Source of the DNA: RPQJ01 sp963707145
GTDB taxonomy: Bacteria > Pseudomonadota > Gammaproteobacteria > Steroidobacterales > Steroidobacteraceae
NCBI GenBank assembly: GCA_963707145.1
Contig: CAVPOQ010000008.1
Location: 62,001-126,000 of the forward strand
Length of the DNA: 64,000 nt
Direction of reading: 5' to 3'
Shown: in pieces, positions 54,010 to 61,137 of the stretch
Numbering within the stretch: position 1 is the first letter of the stretch
Layout of the letters: every line of letters begins with the position of its first letter
Notes under the pieces: generated by a model
Seen by the model: only the letters and a program-made list of their open reading frames with translations
Database searches by the model: none
Told to the model about the DNA's origin: nothing
Made by a program: the position numbers and the translations under genes

Positions 54010-54708
54010 CTATGGTGCGGCGTCGGGTGCTGCCTCGGCACTGTGCACCTGTTCGATCAGGTCGGCACCCTGGTTGCGCGCGTCGTTCACGCGCCGGCTC
54101 ACTGCCCGGGCAATGAGGTCGGGCCGCTCGCAGGGCCCGAGCAGCCGCGCGAGGCCGGCGGTGTCGGGGTTGCGCGCGTCCAGCCACTCGGCGTAGGCCT
54201 CCTCGGGCACGATCACCGGCATGCGGTCGTGCACGTGCGCGACCGCCGCCGCGGGCGTCGTCGTCACGATGCAGCAGGACTCCAGCGGCTCGCCGGAGAC
54301 CGGGTCGCGCCAGCGCTCCCACAGGCCCGCCATGCCGAACGGCCGGCCGTCCTCGAAGCTCATGTAGTACGGCTGCTTCACCGCACCCGAGCGCTGCCAT
54401 TCGTACCAGCCGTCGGCGAGCACCAGGCAGCGGCGCCGCTGGAAGGCGCTGCGGAACGAGGGCTTCTCGGTGAGCGTCTCGGAGCGCGCGTTGATCATGC
54501 GCGCACCGATCGACTTCTCCTTCGCCCACGAGGGCACGAGGCCCCAGTGGAGCATCGCCAGCTCGCGGGGTCCGCCCGACTCGCGCACGGCCGCGACGTA
54601 CTGCGTGGGCGCGATGTTCCAGCGTGGCTCGACCTCCGGCGCGTCGGGCACGCCGAACAGGCGGGTCACGGCCTCATGCGGCGAATAGAAGGCGAAGCGG
54701 CCGCACAT
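54010..54708 (-). CDS. SOS response-associated peptidase (SRAP/YedK/HMCES)
   Basis: A 232-residue SRAP protein that crosslinks to abasic sites in single-stranded DNA through its N-terminal Cys. Visible: MCGRFAFYSP (Cys2, active after Met removal), RWNIAPTQYVAAVRE (Asn), RMINARSETLTEKPSFRSAF, RCLVLADGWYEWQR (Glu) and VAHVHDRMPVIVPEEAYAEW (His). All catalytic positions are kept. It is on the same strand as the ABC genes upstream but separated by about 20 bases; co-expression is possible. Confidence 0.94.
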   Translation of the reverse strand: MCGRFAFYSPHEAVTRLFGVPDAPEVEPRWNIAPTQYVAAVRESGGPRELAMLHWGLVPSWAKEKSIGARMINARSETLTEKPSFRSAFQRRRCLVLADGWYEWQRSGAVKQPYYMSFEDGRPFGMAGLWERWRDPVSGEPLESCCIVTTTPAAAVAHVHDRMPVIVPEEAYAEWLDARNPDTAGLARLLGPCERPDLIARAVSRRVNDARNQGADLIEQVHSAEAAPDAAP

Positions 54709-54726
54709 GGTTCGGTTCCCCCTCGC

Positions 54727-55536
54727 TCACTCCCGGGTGCCGATGCCCTTCTCCATCAGCCACACGCAGGCGCCGAACAGCACCGCCGCGGCCACCACCA
54801 TGAGCGCGAAGGACAGGGCAAGGTTGACGTCCGAGTGGCCGAGGAAGCCGTAGCGGAAGGCGTTCACCATGTAGAGGATCGGGTTGGCCCTCGATATCTG
54901 CTGCGCCCACTCGGGCAGCATGGCGATGGAGTAGAACACGCCGCCGAGATAGGTCATCGGCGTCAGGATGAAGGTCGGCACGAAGCTGATCTGGTCGAAG
55001 TTCTTCGCGAACACGGCGTTCACGAACCCGAGCAGCGAGAAGATCACCGCCGTCAGCAGCACCGCCGCGAGCACCGCGCCGAGGTGCTCGACGTGCAGTC
55101 GCGTGAAGAACAGCGCGATCAGCGTGACGACGAGCCCGACGAGCAGCCCGCGCAGCAACCCGCCCATGACGTACCCCGCGACGATCAGCCAGTTGGGCAG
55201 CGGTGCGACCAGCAGCTCCTCGATGTGGCGCCCGAACTTGGCGCCGAAGAACGAGGAAACCACGTTGCCGTAGCTGTTGGTGATCACCGACATCATGATC
55301 AGCCCGGGCGCGATGTACTGCATGTAGCTCACGCCGCCCATCTCGCCGATGCGCCGGCCGATCAGGCTGCCGAAGATCACGAAGTACAGCGTCGCGGTGA
55401 TCGCCGGCGGCACGATCGTCTGTCCCCAGATGCGCATGATGCGGCTGAACTCGCGGATCACGATGGTGCGGAAGCCCACCCAGCGGTGGCCGCCGCGCTG
55501 TACGCCCGCCGCCACCGTTTCGACGCCCGCGCTCAT
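54727..55536 (-). CDS. ABC-2 type exporter permease (YadH-like)
   Basis: A 269-residue permease with six helices: PPAITATLYFVIFGSLIGRR, GLIMMSVITNSYGNVVSSFF, LLRGLLVGLVVTLIALFFTR, VLAAVLLTAVIFSLLGFVNA, PMTYLGGVFYSIAMLPEW and ALMVVAAAVLFGACVWLMEK. The FFGAKFGRHIEELLVAPLPN loop is the usual contact with the ATPase. ATG 55536 overlaps the stop of the upstream ATPase gene. Substrate unknown; the nearest well-known pair is YadG-YadH. Confidence 0.92.
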   Translation of the reverse strand: MSAGVETVAAGVQRGGHRWVGFRTIVIREFSRIMRIWGQTIVPPAITATLYFVIFGSLIGRRIGEMGGVSYMQYIAPGLIMMSVITNSYGNVVSSFFGAKFGRHIEELLVAPLPNWLIVAGYVMGGLLRGLLVGLVVTLIALFFTRLHVEHLGAVLAAVLLTAVIFSLLGFVNAVFAKNFDQISFVPTFILTPMTYLGGVFYSIAMLPEWAQQISRANPILYMVNAFRYGFLGHSDVNLALSFALMVVAAAVLFGACVWLMEKGIGTRE

Positions 55537-56483
55537 GCCGAGGCCGCGGGCTTCGCCTGCCCGGTCTCCGCGTCGCGCCCCTCGACGAGCCGCATGAAGA
55601 GTTCCTCCAGGCGGTTCGCCTTGTTGCGCATGCTCACGACCTCGATGCCGCGCGCGGAGAGCGCGAGGAAGATGTCGTTGAGGTTCTGCGACTTCGTGAC
55701 CTCGACCTCGATCGAGCCGTCCTCGGCGAGCTTCACCGCGTAGCCGGGCAGCTCGGGCGCGACCGCCAGCGGCTGGCGCGGGTTCAGCACGAACACCTCG
55801 CTGTGCAGCTTCCTGAGCACGGTCGCCATGCGGTCGTGCTCGATGATGCGGCCCTCGTCGATGATCGCGATGTGGCGGCAGAGGTTCTCGGCCTCCTCCA
55901 GGTAGTGGGTGGTGAGGATGATGGTCGTGCCGTCGTCGTTGAGCTGGCGCAGGAACTCCCACATCGCGCGGCGCACCTCGATGTCGACGCCCGCGGTGGG
56001 CTCGTCGAGGATCAGCAGCCTGGGCTCGTGGATGAGCGCGCGCGCGATCATGAGGCGGCGCTTCATGCCGCCGGAGAGCGTGCGCGACACCGCGTCGCGC
56101 TTCTCCCAGAGCTGCAGCCGACGCAGCCACACCTCCATGCGGTCCTTCGCGACGCCCCGCGGGATGCCGTAGAAGCCCGCCTGGTTCACCAGGATGGTCG
56201 AGACCTTCTCGAACTGGTTGAAGTTGATTTCCTGCGGCACGAGGCCGAGGCAGGCCTTGGCGGCCTCCAGCTCGGTGTCGGCGTCGTGCCCGAAGACCAG
56301 CGCCTGCCCGGAGGTCTTATTGACCAGCGAGGCGATGATGCCGATCGCGGTGGTCTTGCCGGCACCGTTGGGCCCGAGCAGCGCGAAGAAGTCGCCCTGC
56401 TCCACGTCGAGGTCGATGCCCTTCAGCGCCTGCACGCCGTTGCGGTAGGTCTTGGTGAGCTTGCGCAGCGACAGGGCCTGCAT
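55533..56483 (-). CDS. ABC transporter ATP-binding protein (YadG-like)
   Basis: A 316-residue ATPase with Walker A LLGPNGAGKTTAIGIIA, Q-loop GLVPQEINFNQ, signature RTLSGGMKRRLMIARA, Walker B LLILDEPTAGVDIE and switch His in ILTTHYLEEAE. A C-terminal extension after residue 220 (VFVLNPRQPLAVAPELPGYA, ILALSARGIEVVSMRNKANR-like) ends LEELFMRLVEG, as in YadG. It precedes and overlaps the permease, forming a two-gene exporter operon. Confidence 0.94.
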   Translation of the reverse strand: MQALSLRKLTKTYRNGVQALKGIDLDVEQGDFFALLGPNGAGKTTAIGIIASLVNKTSGQALVFGHDADTELEAAKACLGLVPQEINFNQFEKVSTILVNQAGFYGIPRGVAKDRMEVWLRRLQLWEKRDAVSRTLSGGMKRRLMIARALIHEPRLLILDEPTAGVDIEVRRAMWEFLRQLNDDGTTIILTTHYLEEAENLCRHIAIIDEGRIIEHDRMATVLRKLHSEVFVLNPRQPLAVAPELPGYAVKLAEDGSIEVEVTKSQNLNDIFLALSARGIEVVSMRNKANRLEELFMRLVEGRDAETGQAKPAASA

Positions 56484-56546
56484 GGCGGACCGGCGGGCGG
56501 AAACGGGAGCGCAGCGTAATGCCCCGCTCCCGGTGCAGCAAGAAAG

Positions 56547-57213
56547 TCAGTGCCGCGGCCGGCGACGCCCGAGGGCCGCGCCCGCGGCACTGGCGTCGTC
56601 CGCGCCAAGCAGGCACACGCCCACGCAGTGCGCCCACTGCATCGCGACCGGCGAGTCGCGCCGCGCCGCGACCTCGAGCATCTCCCAGAACCTGAGGTGG
56701 CATGGCCACCGGGGACGGACGAACCCAGGGCTTGCGGCACAGGCCGCGAGCTGTGACGGGCACATGCCGGCGAGCAGCGACTGCGCCTCCGGAGCGAGAT
56801 CGAGCACCACGGTTGCCGCCAGTGGCGCGCCCTCGACCAGCCGCCGGGCGAAGAACGCCGCCTGATGGGTGAATGACGCGCAGCGACCCTGCCAGCCCAC
56901 GCCCAGGGGCGGCCCAGGGCAGGTCGGCGACGCCGACGCCGGCCCCCGGCTCCGGCGGCGGCGCCACCAGCCGGAACAGCGCAAACGGGGCGGCGGCCAT
57001 CCGCAGCCGCGTCGGGCCGTCGAGTTCGGACAGCCGGCGGCGGACCGGTTCCGCCCAGCCGAAGCGTGGGTCGCCCGGCGGATCGGCGACCCGACCGAGA
57101 TCCAGGTACTGGGCGTTCAGGTCGGCGAGGTCGCGCCTGAGGGCCGGTGGCAGCAGGCCGTCACGGGCGGGAAACCCGGGGTCCTGGGCCGGATCGGATG
57201 GCGACAAGGGCAT
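56547..57213 (-). CDS. Unrecognised protein divergent from the FlhC-like gene, one frameshift
   Basis: About 221 residues after removing one extra base near 56905. It starts MPLSPSDPAQDPGFPARDGL with GGAG eight bases upstream. Sequence: PPALRRDLADLNAQYLDLGR, LSELDGPTRLRMAAAPFALF, then VGWQGRCASFTHQAAFFARR, VLDLAPEAQSLLAGMCPSQL, AACAASPGFVRPRWPCHLRF and a disordered end. Two segments share an L..L....LR.AA.P...R pattern, so it may hold an internal repeat. That pattern loosely recalls the C-terminal LSPAQL.. region of FlhD, a possible partner logic for the neighbour. I cannot prove a family. One palindrome reaches its ribosome-binding site. Confidence 0.65.
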
Positions 57214-57223
57214 GGCCGTCACT

Positions 57224-57253
57224 CCACATATGGTCCAAACGGACCATATATGG
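57224..57253. promoter_or_regulatory. Palindromic operator 1 in the divergent intergenic region
   Basis: CCACATATGGTCC-AAAC-GGACCATATATGG: two 13-base arms, 12 matching, around a 4-base centre. It begins at the ribosome-binding site of the minus-strand gene. The centre is exactly 40 bases from that of operator 2, about four DNA turns, so proteins bound at both would face the same side. Confidence 0.85.
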
Positions 57254-57263
57254 TTATAGACTC

Positions 57264-57293
57264 GCACATATGGTCCGGATGGACCATATGTGG
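57264..57293. promoter_or_regulatory. Palindromic operator 2 in the divergent intergenic region
   Basis: GCACATATGGTCC-GGAT-GGACCATATGTGG: same arms as operator 1 with 12 of 13 paired bases. It ends 30 bases before the FlhC-like ATG. Between the two palindromes is TTATAGACTC, a possible -10 (TATAGA). The near-identity of the two sites implies one regulator binding both, most simply one of the flanking products. Confidence 0.85.
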
Positions 57294-57323
57294 CAGGAAT
57301 CGCCAGATTGAGGGGGGACCGTC

Positions 57324-57867
57324 ATGCGCATCACCGACAGCCGCTACGACCGCGACCGGCAGCGTCTCGCAGTCGCCCACCGGCTCATCACCCACGAGGC
57401 CCGCACGCAGACCATCCGCCAGGCGACGGGCCTGTCGGGGGACCGCATCCGGCGCCTGTACCGGGACTATGTCAAAGGGCAGGCGGTTCGCCCGATCCGC
57501 CGGCGGCGCGGGAAGTCGCCGCGGCAGATGTCCTTCTTCCGGCGCAGCCCCGCCCACGAGTTGCAGGCGGCGACCCTCTGCGCACTGCTGCGCCAGTGCG
57601 GCTTCCTCGGTCGCCCGCAACTGCTCTACCGCCCGACCCTCGAGGAGATCGGCCGCTTCTGCGACGTGTACGAGACGCTTGTGCGTGCTGTGCCCCGCCA
57701 CCGTCATCACGTTCGAGCACGCCTGGCACCTGCTGCACGTGCTGGCGCGCCTCGACGAGTTCGTGCCCGTGCGCTGCCCGGACTGCCAGGCCCTGTGGAT
57801 CCGCGACACGCTCGACCTGCTGCCCGACAACTGCGTCACCTGCCGCGGCGGCGCGCCGCCCGGATGA
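57324..57867 (+). CDS. FlhC-like transcriptional regulator, one frameshift
   Basis: About 180 residues after removing one extra base near 57691. N-terminus MRITDSRYDRDRQRLAVAHR then EARTQTIRQATGLSGDRIRR-LYRDYVKG resembles the FlhC DNA-binding part. The middle is SFFRRSPAHELQAATLCALL and EEIGRFCDVYETLVR. After the break come LCPATVITFEHAWHLLHVLA and RCPDCQALWIRDTLDLLPDN-CVTC: two CxxC pairs 15 residues apart, matching the FlhC zinc site (16 in E. coli). E. coli FlhC works with FlhD to activate flagellar genes; no flagellar gene and no clear FlhD is here. ATG 57324 follows GAGGGGGG. Confidence 0.82.
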
Positions 57868-57916
57868 CGGGGGCGGGTTGCTAGACTGCGGGCCCGCTCC
57901 CGCGAGCCCCCCCGCC

Positions 57917-58849
57917 GTGCGCTCCCCCAACGTCTTCTCCGGCCCCTACCTCGATCGCGTCGCCCACCTGCGCAAGGACGCGGCGTTCCTGGCCTCTGCG
58001 CGCGGCGACCCCGACGCGCTGATCGTGCCAGTGTGGCAGGCGCGCAGCCTCGTGCGCACCACGGCAGCGGGCCGCACCGCGGGGTTGGTCGAGGGCTCCC
58101 ACGAGATCCGTCGCCAGTTGGCCGACGACGAGCTGGTGCTGCTCGGCCGATTCCGCGGCCGTGTCTGCTTCGCTGCCGAACTCGACGGCGAGCCGCCGCC
58201 GATCGCATCGGACGCGCGCTTCGAGGACCTGCGCATGGCCGCCGGGCTGCTGCCCGAGGACGAGGCCGGCCTGCTCGCCTATGCCCGTGCGCTGCTGCTG
58301 TGGCGGCAGCGGCATCGGTACTGCGGCCGCTGCGGCACGGCGACGCGCAGCGAGAGCGCCGGCCACGTGATGAAGTGCAGCGCCGAGGCCTGCGGCATCG
58401 AGCATTTCCCGCGCCTCGACCCCGCGATCATCGTGCTCGTGACCGACGGCGAGCGTGCGCTGCTTGGCCGGCAGGCCGTGTGGCCGCCTGGCCGCTACTC
58501 CACGATCGCGGGTTTCGTCGAGCCGGGCGAGAGCCTCGAGGACGCGGTGGTCCGCGAGGTGCTGGAGGAGACGGGCGTGACGGTCGCCGAGGCGAGCTAC
58601 CACTCCTCGCAGCCCTGGCCGTTCCCGTCCTCGCTGATGATCGGCTTCACCGCCCGCGCGTCGGGCGACGCCATGCCGCGCGCCGACGAGGAACTCGAGG
58701 ACGTCCGCTGGTTCACGCGCGAGGACCTCGCGTCGGGCACGCCGAAGCTGCCTCCGCCGCAGTCGGTTTCCTTCCGGCTGATCGAGGACTGGTACGACGC
58801 GGGCGCGGCCGTGCCGCTGCGCCAGGCACCGGGCGCCGGTCGCTGGTGA
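57917..58849 (+). CDS. nudC: NADH pyrophosphatase / NAD-decapping Nudix enzyme
   Basis: A 310-residue NudC. Zinc ribbon: YCGRCGTATRSESAGHVMKC with SAEACGIEHFPRLDPAIIVL. Nudix box: GFVEPGESLEDAVVREVLEE-TGV, with all acidic residues. The NADH-type signature SQPWPFPSSLMIGF follows. NudC splits NADH and removes NAD caps from RNA. Start is GTG at 57917 (GTGCGCTCCCCC), giving the usual N-terminal domain. It lies 50 bases after the FlhC-like gene. Confidence 0.94.
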   Translation: MRSPNVFSGPYLDRVAHLRKDAAFLASARGDPDALIVPVWQARSLVRTTAAGRTAGLVEGSHEIRRQLADDELVLLGRFRGRVCFAAELDGEPPPIASDARFEDLRMAAGLLPEDEAGLLAYARALLLWRQRHRYCGRCGTATRSESAGHVMKCSAEACGIEHFPRLDPAIIVLVTDGERALLGRQAVWPPGRYSTIAGFVEPGESLEDAVVREVLEETGVTVAEASYHSSQPWPFPSSLMIGFTARASGDAMPRADEELEDVRWFTREDLASGTPKLPPPQSVSFRLIEDWYDAGAAVPLRQAPGAGRW

Positions 58850-58880
58850 TCGCGCCGCCAGGCGTCGCGAGCCCGCCCGC

Positions 58881-59651
58881 GTGAGCCTCGAGATCCCGTT
58901 CGTGCTGGCCGCGGCGTTCGGCGCCGGAGTGATCGACGCCATGGCCGGCGGCGGCGGACTCGTGCAGCTGCCCGCGCTGTTCGCCGCCTATCCCACGACG
59001 CCACCGCCGACGCTGCTCGGCACGGGCAAGCTCGCCGGCCTCGCCGGAACCTCGAGCGCCGTGTTCCGCTACCTGCGCCACGTCCGACTCGACTGGTCGC
59101 TGGTGCTGCCGGCCGCCCTCGCCGCGTTTCTCGCGGCATTCGTGGGCGCGTGGATCGCGACGCGCATTCCCCCGGACCGCTTCCGCGCGATGGTCCCCGT
59201 GCTGCTCGCGCTGGTGCTCGCCTACACGCTGCTGCACCGGGATTTCGGCCTCGCGCACCGTCCGCGCGGCGCTGGCCGGCGCGGACGCGCGCTCGCCGCC
59301 GCAGGCTCGGGCGTGATCGGGCTCTACGACGGGTTCTTCGGACCGGGCACCGGCAGCTTTCTCGTCTTCCTGTTCGTTCGCGGCTTCGGTCTCGACTTCC
59401 TGCACGCCTCGGCCTCGGCCAAGGTGGTGAACGTCGCGGCGAACGCGGCCGCGATCCTGCTGTTCGGCCTCACCGGCGAGATCCTGTGGCTGCTCGGCCT
59501 CGCGATGGCGGCCTGCAACGTCGCCGGCGCGCAGCTGGGCAGCCACCTCGCGATCCGCCACGGCAGCGGGTTCGTGCGCTGGGTGTTCATCGCCGTGGTG
59601 GGCGCGCTGATCGCCAAGACGGCCTGGGATGTGCTCAGCGCCGGCCCTTGA
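58881..59651 (+). CDS. TSUP-family (TauE/SafE) permease
   Basis: A 256-residue membrane protein with about eight helices. It begins with the first TSUP repeat (AAAFGAGVIDAMAGGGGLVQ, LPALFAAYPTTPPPTLLGTG-KLAG) and carries the second (SGVIGLYDGFFGPGTGSFLV, SASAKVVNVAANAAAILLFG). TSUP proteins move sulfite, sulfoacetate, thiosulfate or other anions. GTG 58881 starts the protein. It follows nudC by 31 bases. Confidence 0.9.
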   Translation: MSLEIPFVLAAAFGAGVIDAMAGGGGLVQLPALFAAYPTTPPPTLLGTGKLAGLAGTSSAVFRYLRHVRLDWSLVLPAALAAFLAAFVGAWIATRIPPDRFRAMVPVLLALVLAYTLLHRDFGLAHRPRGAGRRGRALAAAGSGVIGLYDGFFGPGTGSFLVFLFVRGFGLDFLHASASAKVVNVAANAAAILLFGLTGEILWLLGLAMAACNVAGAQLGSHLAIRHGSGFVRWVFIAVVGALIAKTAWDVLSAGP

Positions 59652-59721
59652 TTGTGGCGGTCGGCCGGATGCGGCACGATGCGGGCACCGGCCGCACGGC
59701 CGTTTCCACCCCGGACCCTCG

Positions 59722-60318
59722 ATGGACTTCTCCTTCCAGTCCCTGATCGGCATCGCCCTCGGCATCGGCCTCGCGGCTGCGACCGGCTTCCGCATCTTCA
59801 TCCCGCTGCTGATCGCGGGACTCGCGGCGCGCTTCGACGTGCTGCCGCTCGGCGACAGCTTCCAGTGGCTCGAGAGCACGCCCGCGCTGCTGATGCTCGG
59901 CACTGCCGCCGTGGCCGAGACGCTCGCCTACTACATCCCGGGCGTCGACCACGTGCTCGACGTGGTTGCGAGCCCGGCGACGCTCGCCGCGGGCGTGGTG
60001 GCGAGCGCGTCGGTCATGACCGACATCCCGCCGGCGGTGATGTGGCCGCTGGCGGTGATCGCCGGCGGCGGCGCAGCCGGCCTCACCAAGGGCAGCACGG
60101 CGTTGCTGCGCGCGAAGTCCGGCGTGATGACCGGCGGCCTCGCCAATCCGGTCGTCTCCACCGTCGAGACGGTGGGCGCCACGGGCCTCGCCGTGCTCGC
60201 CATCGCCGTGCCGCTGCTGTGCCTCGCGGCGGTCGTGGCGTTGCTGTACTGGGCGACGCGCAGGGCGGGCCGGCTGCTGTTCGGACGCCGCAGCACGCCA
60301 CCGCCGACCGCGGCCTGA
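59722..60318 (+). CDS. DUF4126 membrane protein
   Basis: A 198-residue membrane protein: SLIGIALGIGLAAATGFRIF, IPLLIAGLAARF, ALLMLGTAAVAETLAYYIPG, then ATLAAGVVASASVMTDIPP, PLAVIAGGGAAGLTKGSTAL, and a final helix LAVLAIAVPLLCLAAVVALL. The GFR...P..I...AA and ETLAYYIPGVDH pattern is that of DUF4126. Function unknown. The ATG is at 59722, 70 bases after the TSUP gene. Confidence 0.85.
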   Translation: MDFSFQSLIGIALGIGLAAATGFRIFIPLLIAGLAARFDVLPLGDSFQWLESTPALLMLGTAAVAETLAYYIPGVDHVLDVVASPATLAAGVVASASVMTDIPPAVMWPLAVIAGGGAAGLTKGSTALLRAKSGVMTGGLANPVVSTVETVGATGLAVLAIAVPLLCLAAVVALLYWATRRAGRLLFGRRSTPPPTAA

Positions 60319-60360
60319 GGGCGCCGGCGGGCCCCGCGAACGCGGCCGTAGAATGCGCGC

Positions 60361-61137
60361 ATGTGCCTGCTCGTCGTGGCCTGGCTGTCGCATCCCCGTT
60401 ACCGGCTCGTGTTGGCCGGCAACCGCGACGAGTTTCACGACCGCCCCACGGCACCGCTCGACTGGTGGAATGACCAGCCCGACATCCTCGCGGGCCGCGA
60501 CCTGCGCGCGGGCGGGACCTGGCTCGGCGTGGCGCGTTCGGGGCGCATCGGCTTTCTGACCAACGTCCGCGACGCCGAGAGCGCGACCACGGGCGGTGCG
60601 CCCTCACGCGGCGCGCTGGTGACGGACTACCTGCGCTCCGACGCGCCCCCGGCAGGGCATCTCCAACGGCTGCACGCCGACACGCGTCGCTACGCGGGCT
60701 TCAACCTGCTGCTGGGCGACCGCGGCGGACTGCACTACTACTGCAACGCCGGCACCGAAGCCCCGCGCGCGCTGCCGCCCGGCCTGTACGGCGTGAGCAA
60801 CCACCGGCTCGACGAGCCCTCGCCCAAGCTGGTGCGCACCCGCGAACGGCTCGCCGAGGCGCTCGTGCAGGAGGAGCCCGCCGTCGCGGCCCTGCTCGAG
60901 GCCCTGGCCGACGACGCGCCGGACCCGCAGGGTTCGCACACCGACAACGGCCTGCCGGCCGACCTGGAGCGCGCCCTCACGGCACCCTTCGTGCGCCACC
61001 CGCGCTACGGTACGCGCAGCTCCACCGTGGTGCTGGTCGAGCACGGCGGCCGGAGCGTGGTGCACGAGCGCCGCTACGACCCGGCGGGCGCGCCGAGCGG
61101 CGCCGCGCGCATCGAGTTCCAGGAACGCGCCGCGTGA
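60361..61137 (+). CDS. NRDE (TANGO2-like) protein
   Basis: A 258-residue protein with the family name motif: MCLLVVAWLSHPRYRLVLAG-NRDEFHDRPTAPLDWW, GGTWLGVARSGRIGFLTNVR, and SNHRLDEPSPKLVRTRERLA. N-terminal Cys2 and the NRDE motif place it in the Ntn-hydrolase-like TANGO2 family; haem trafficking has been proposed for relatives. The stop overlaps the GTG start of tamA (GTGA). Confidence 0.9.
   Translation: MCLLVVAWLSHPRYRLVLAGNRDEFHDRPTAPLDWWNDQPDILAGRDLRAGGTWLGVARSGRIGFLTNVRDAESATTGGAPSRGALVTDYLRSDAPPAGHLQRLHADTRRYAGFNLLLGDRGGLHYYCNAGTEAPRALPPGLYGVSNHRLDEPSPKLVRTRERLAEALVQEEPAVAALLEALADDAPDPQGSHTDNGLPADLERALTAPFVRHPRYGTRSSTVVLVEHGGRSVVHERRYDPAGAPSGAARIEFQERAA

Noticed and set aside
53287..55743. 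An 818-residue plus-strand frame over the lipoprotein, SRAP and ABC permease genes
   Set aside because: It crosses three supported genes on the other strand; His/Asp/Glu/Arg-rich composition with no recognisable fold.
57224..57293. CRISPR or tandem repeat array
   Set aside because: There are only two units, each itself palindromic and placed between divergent promoters, which fits operators better.
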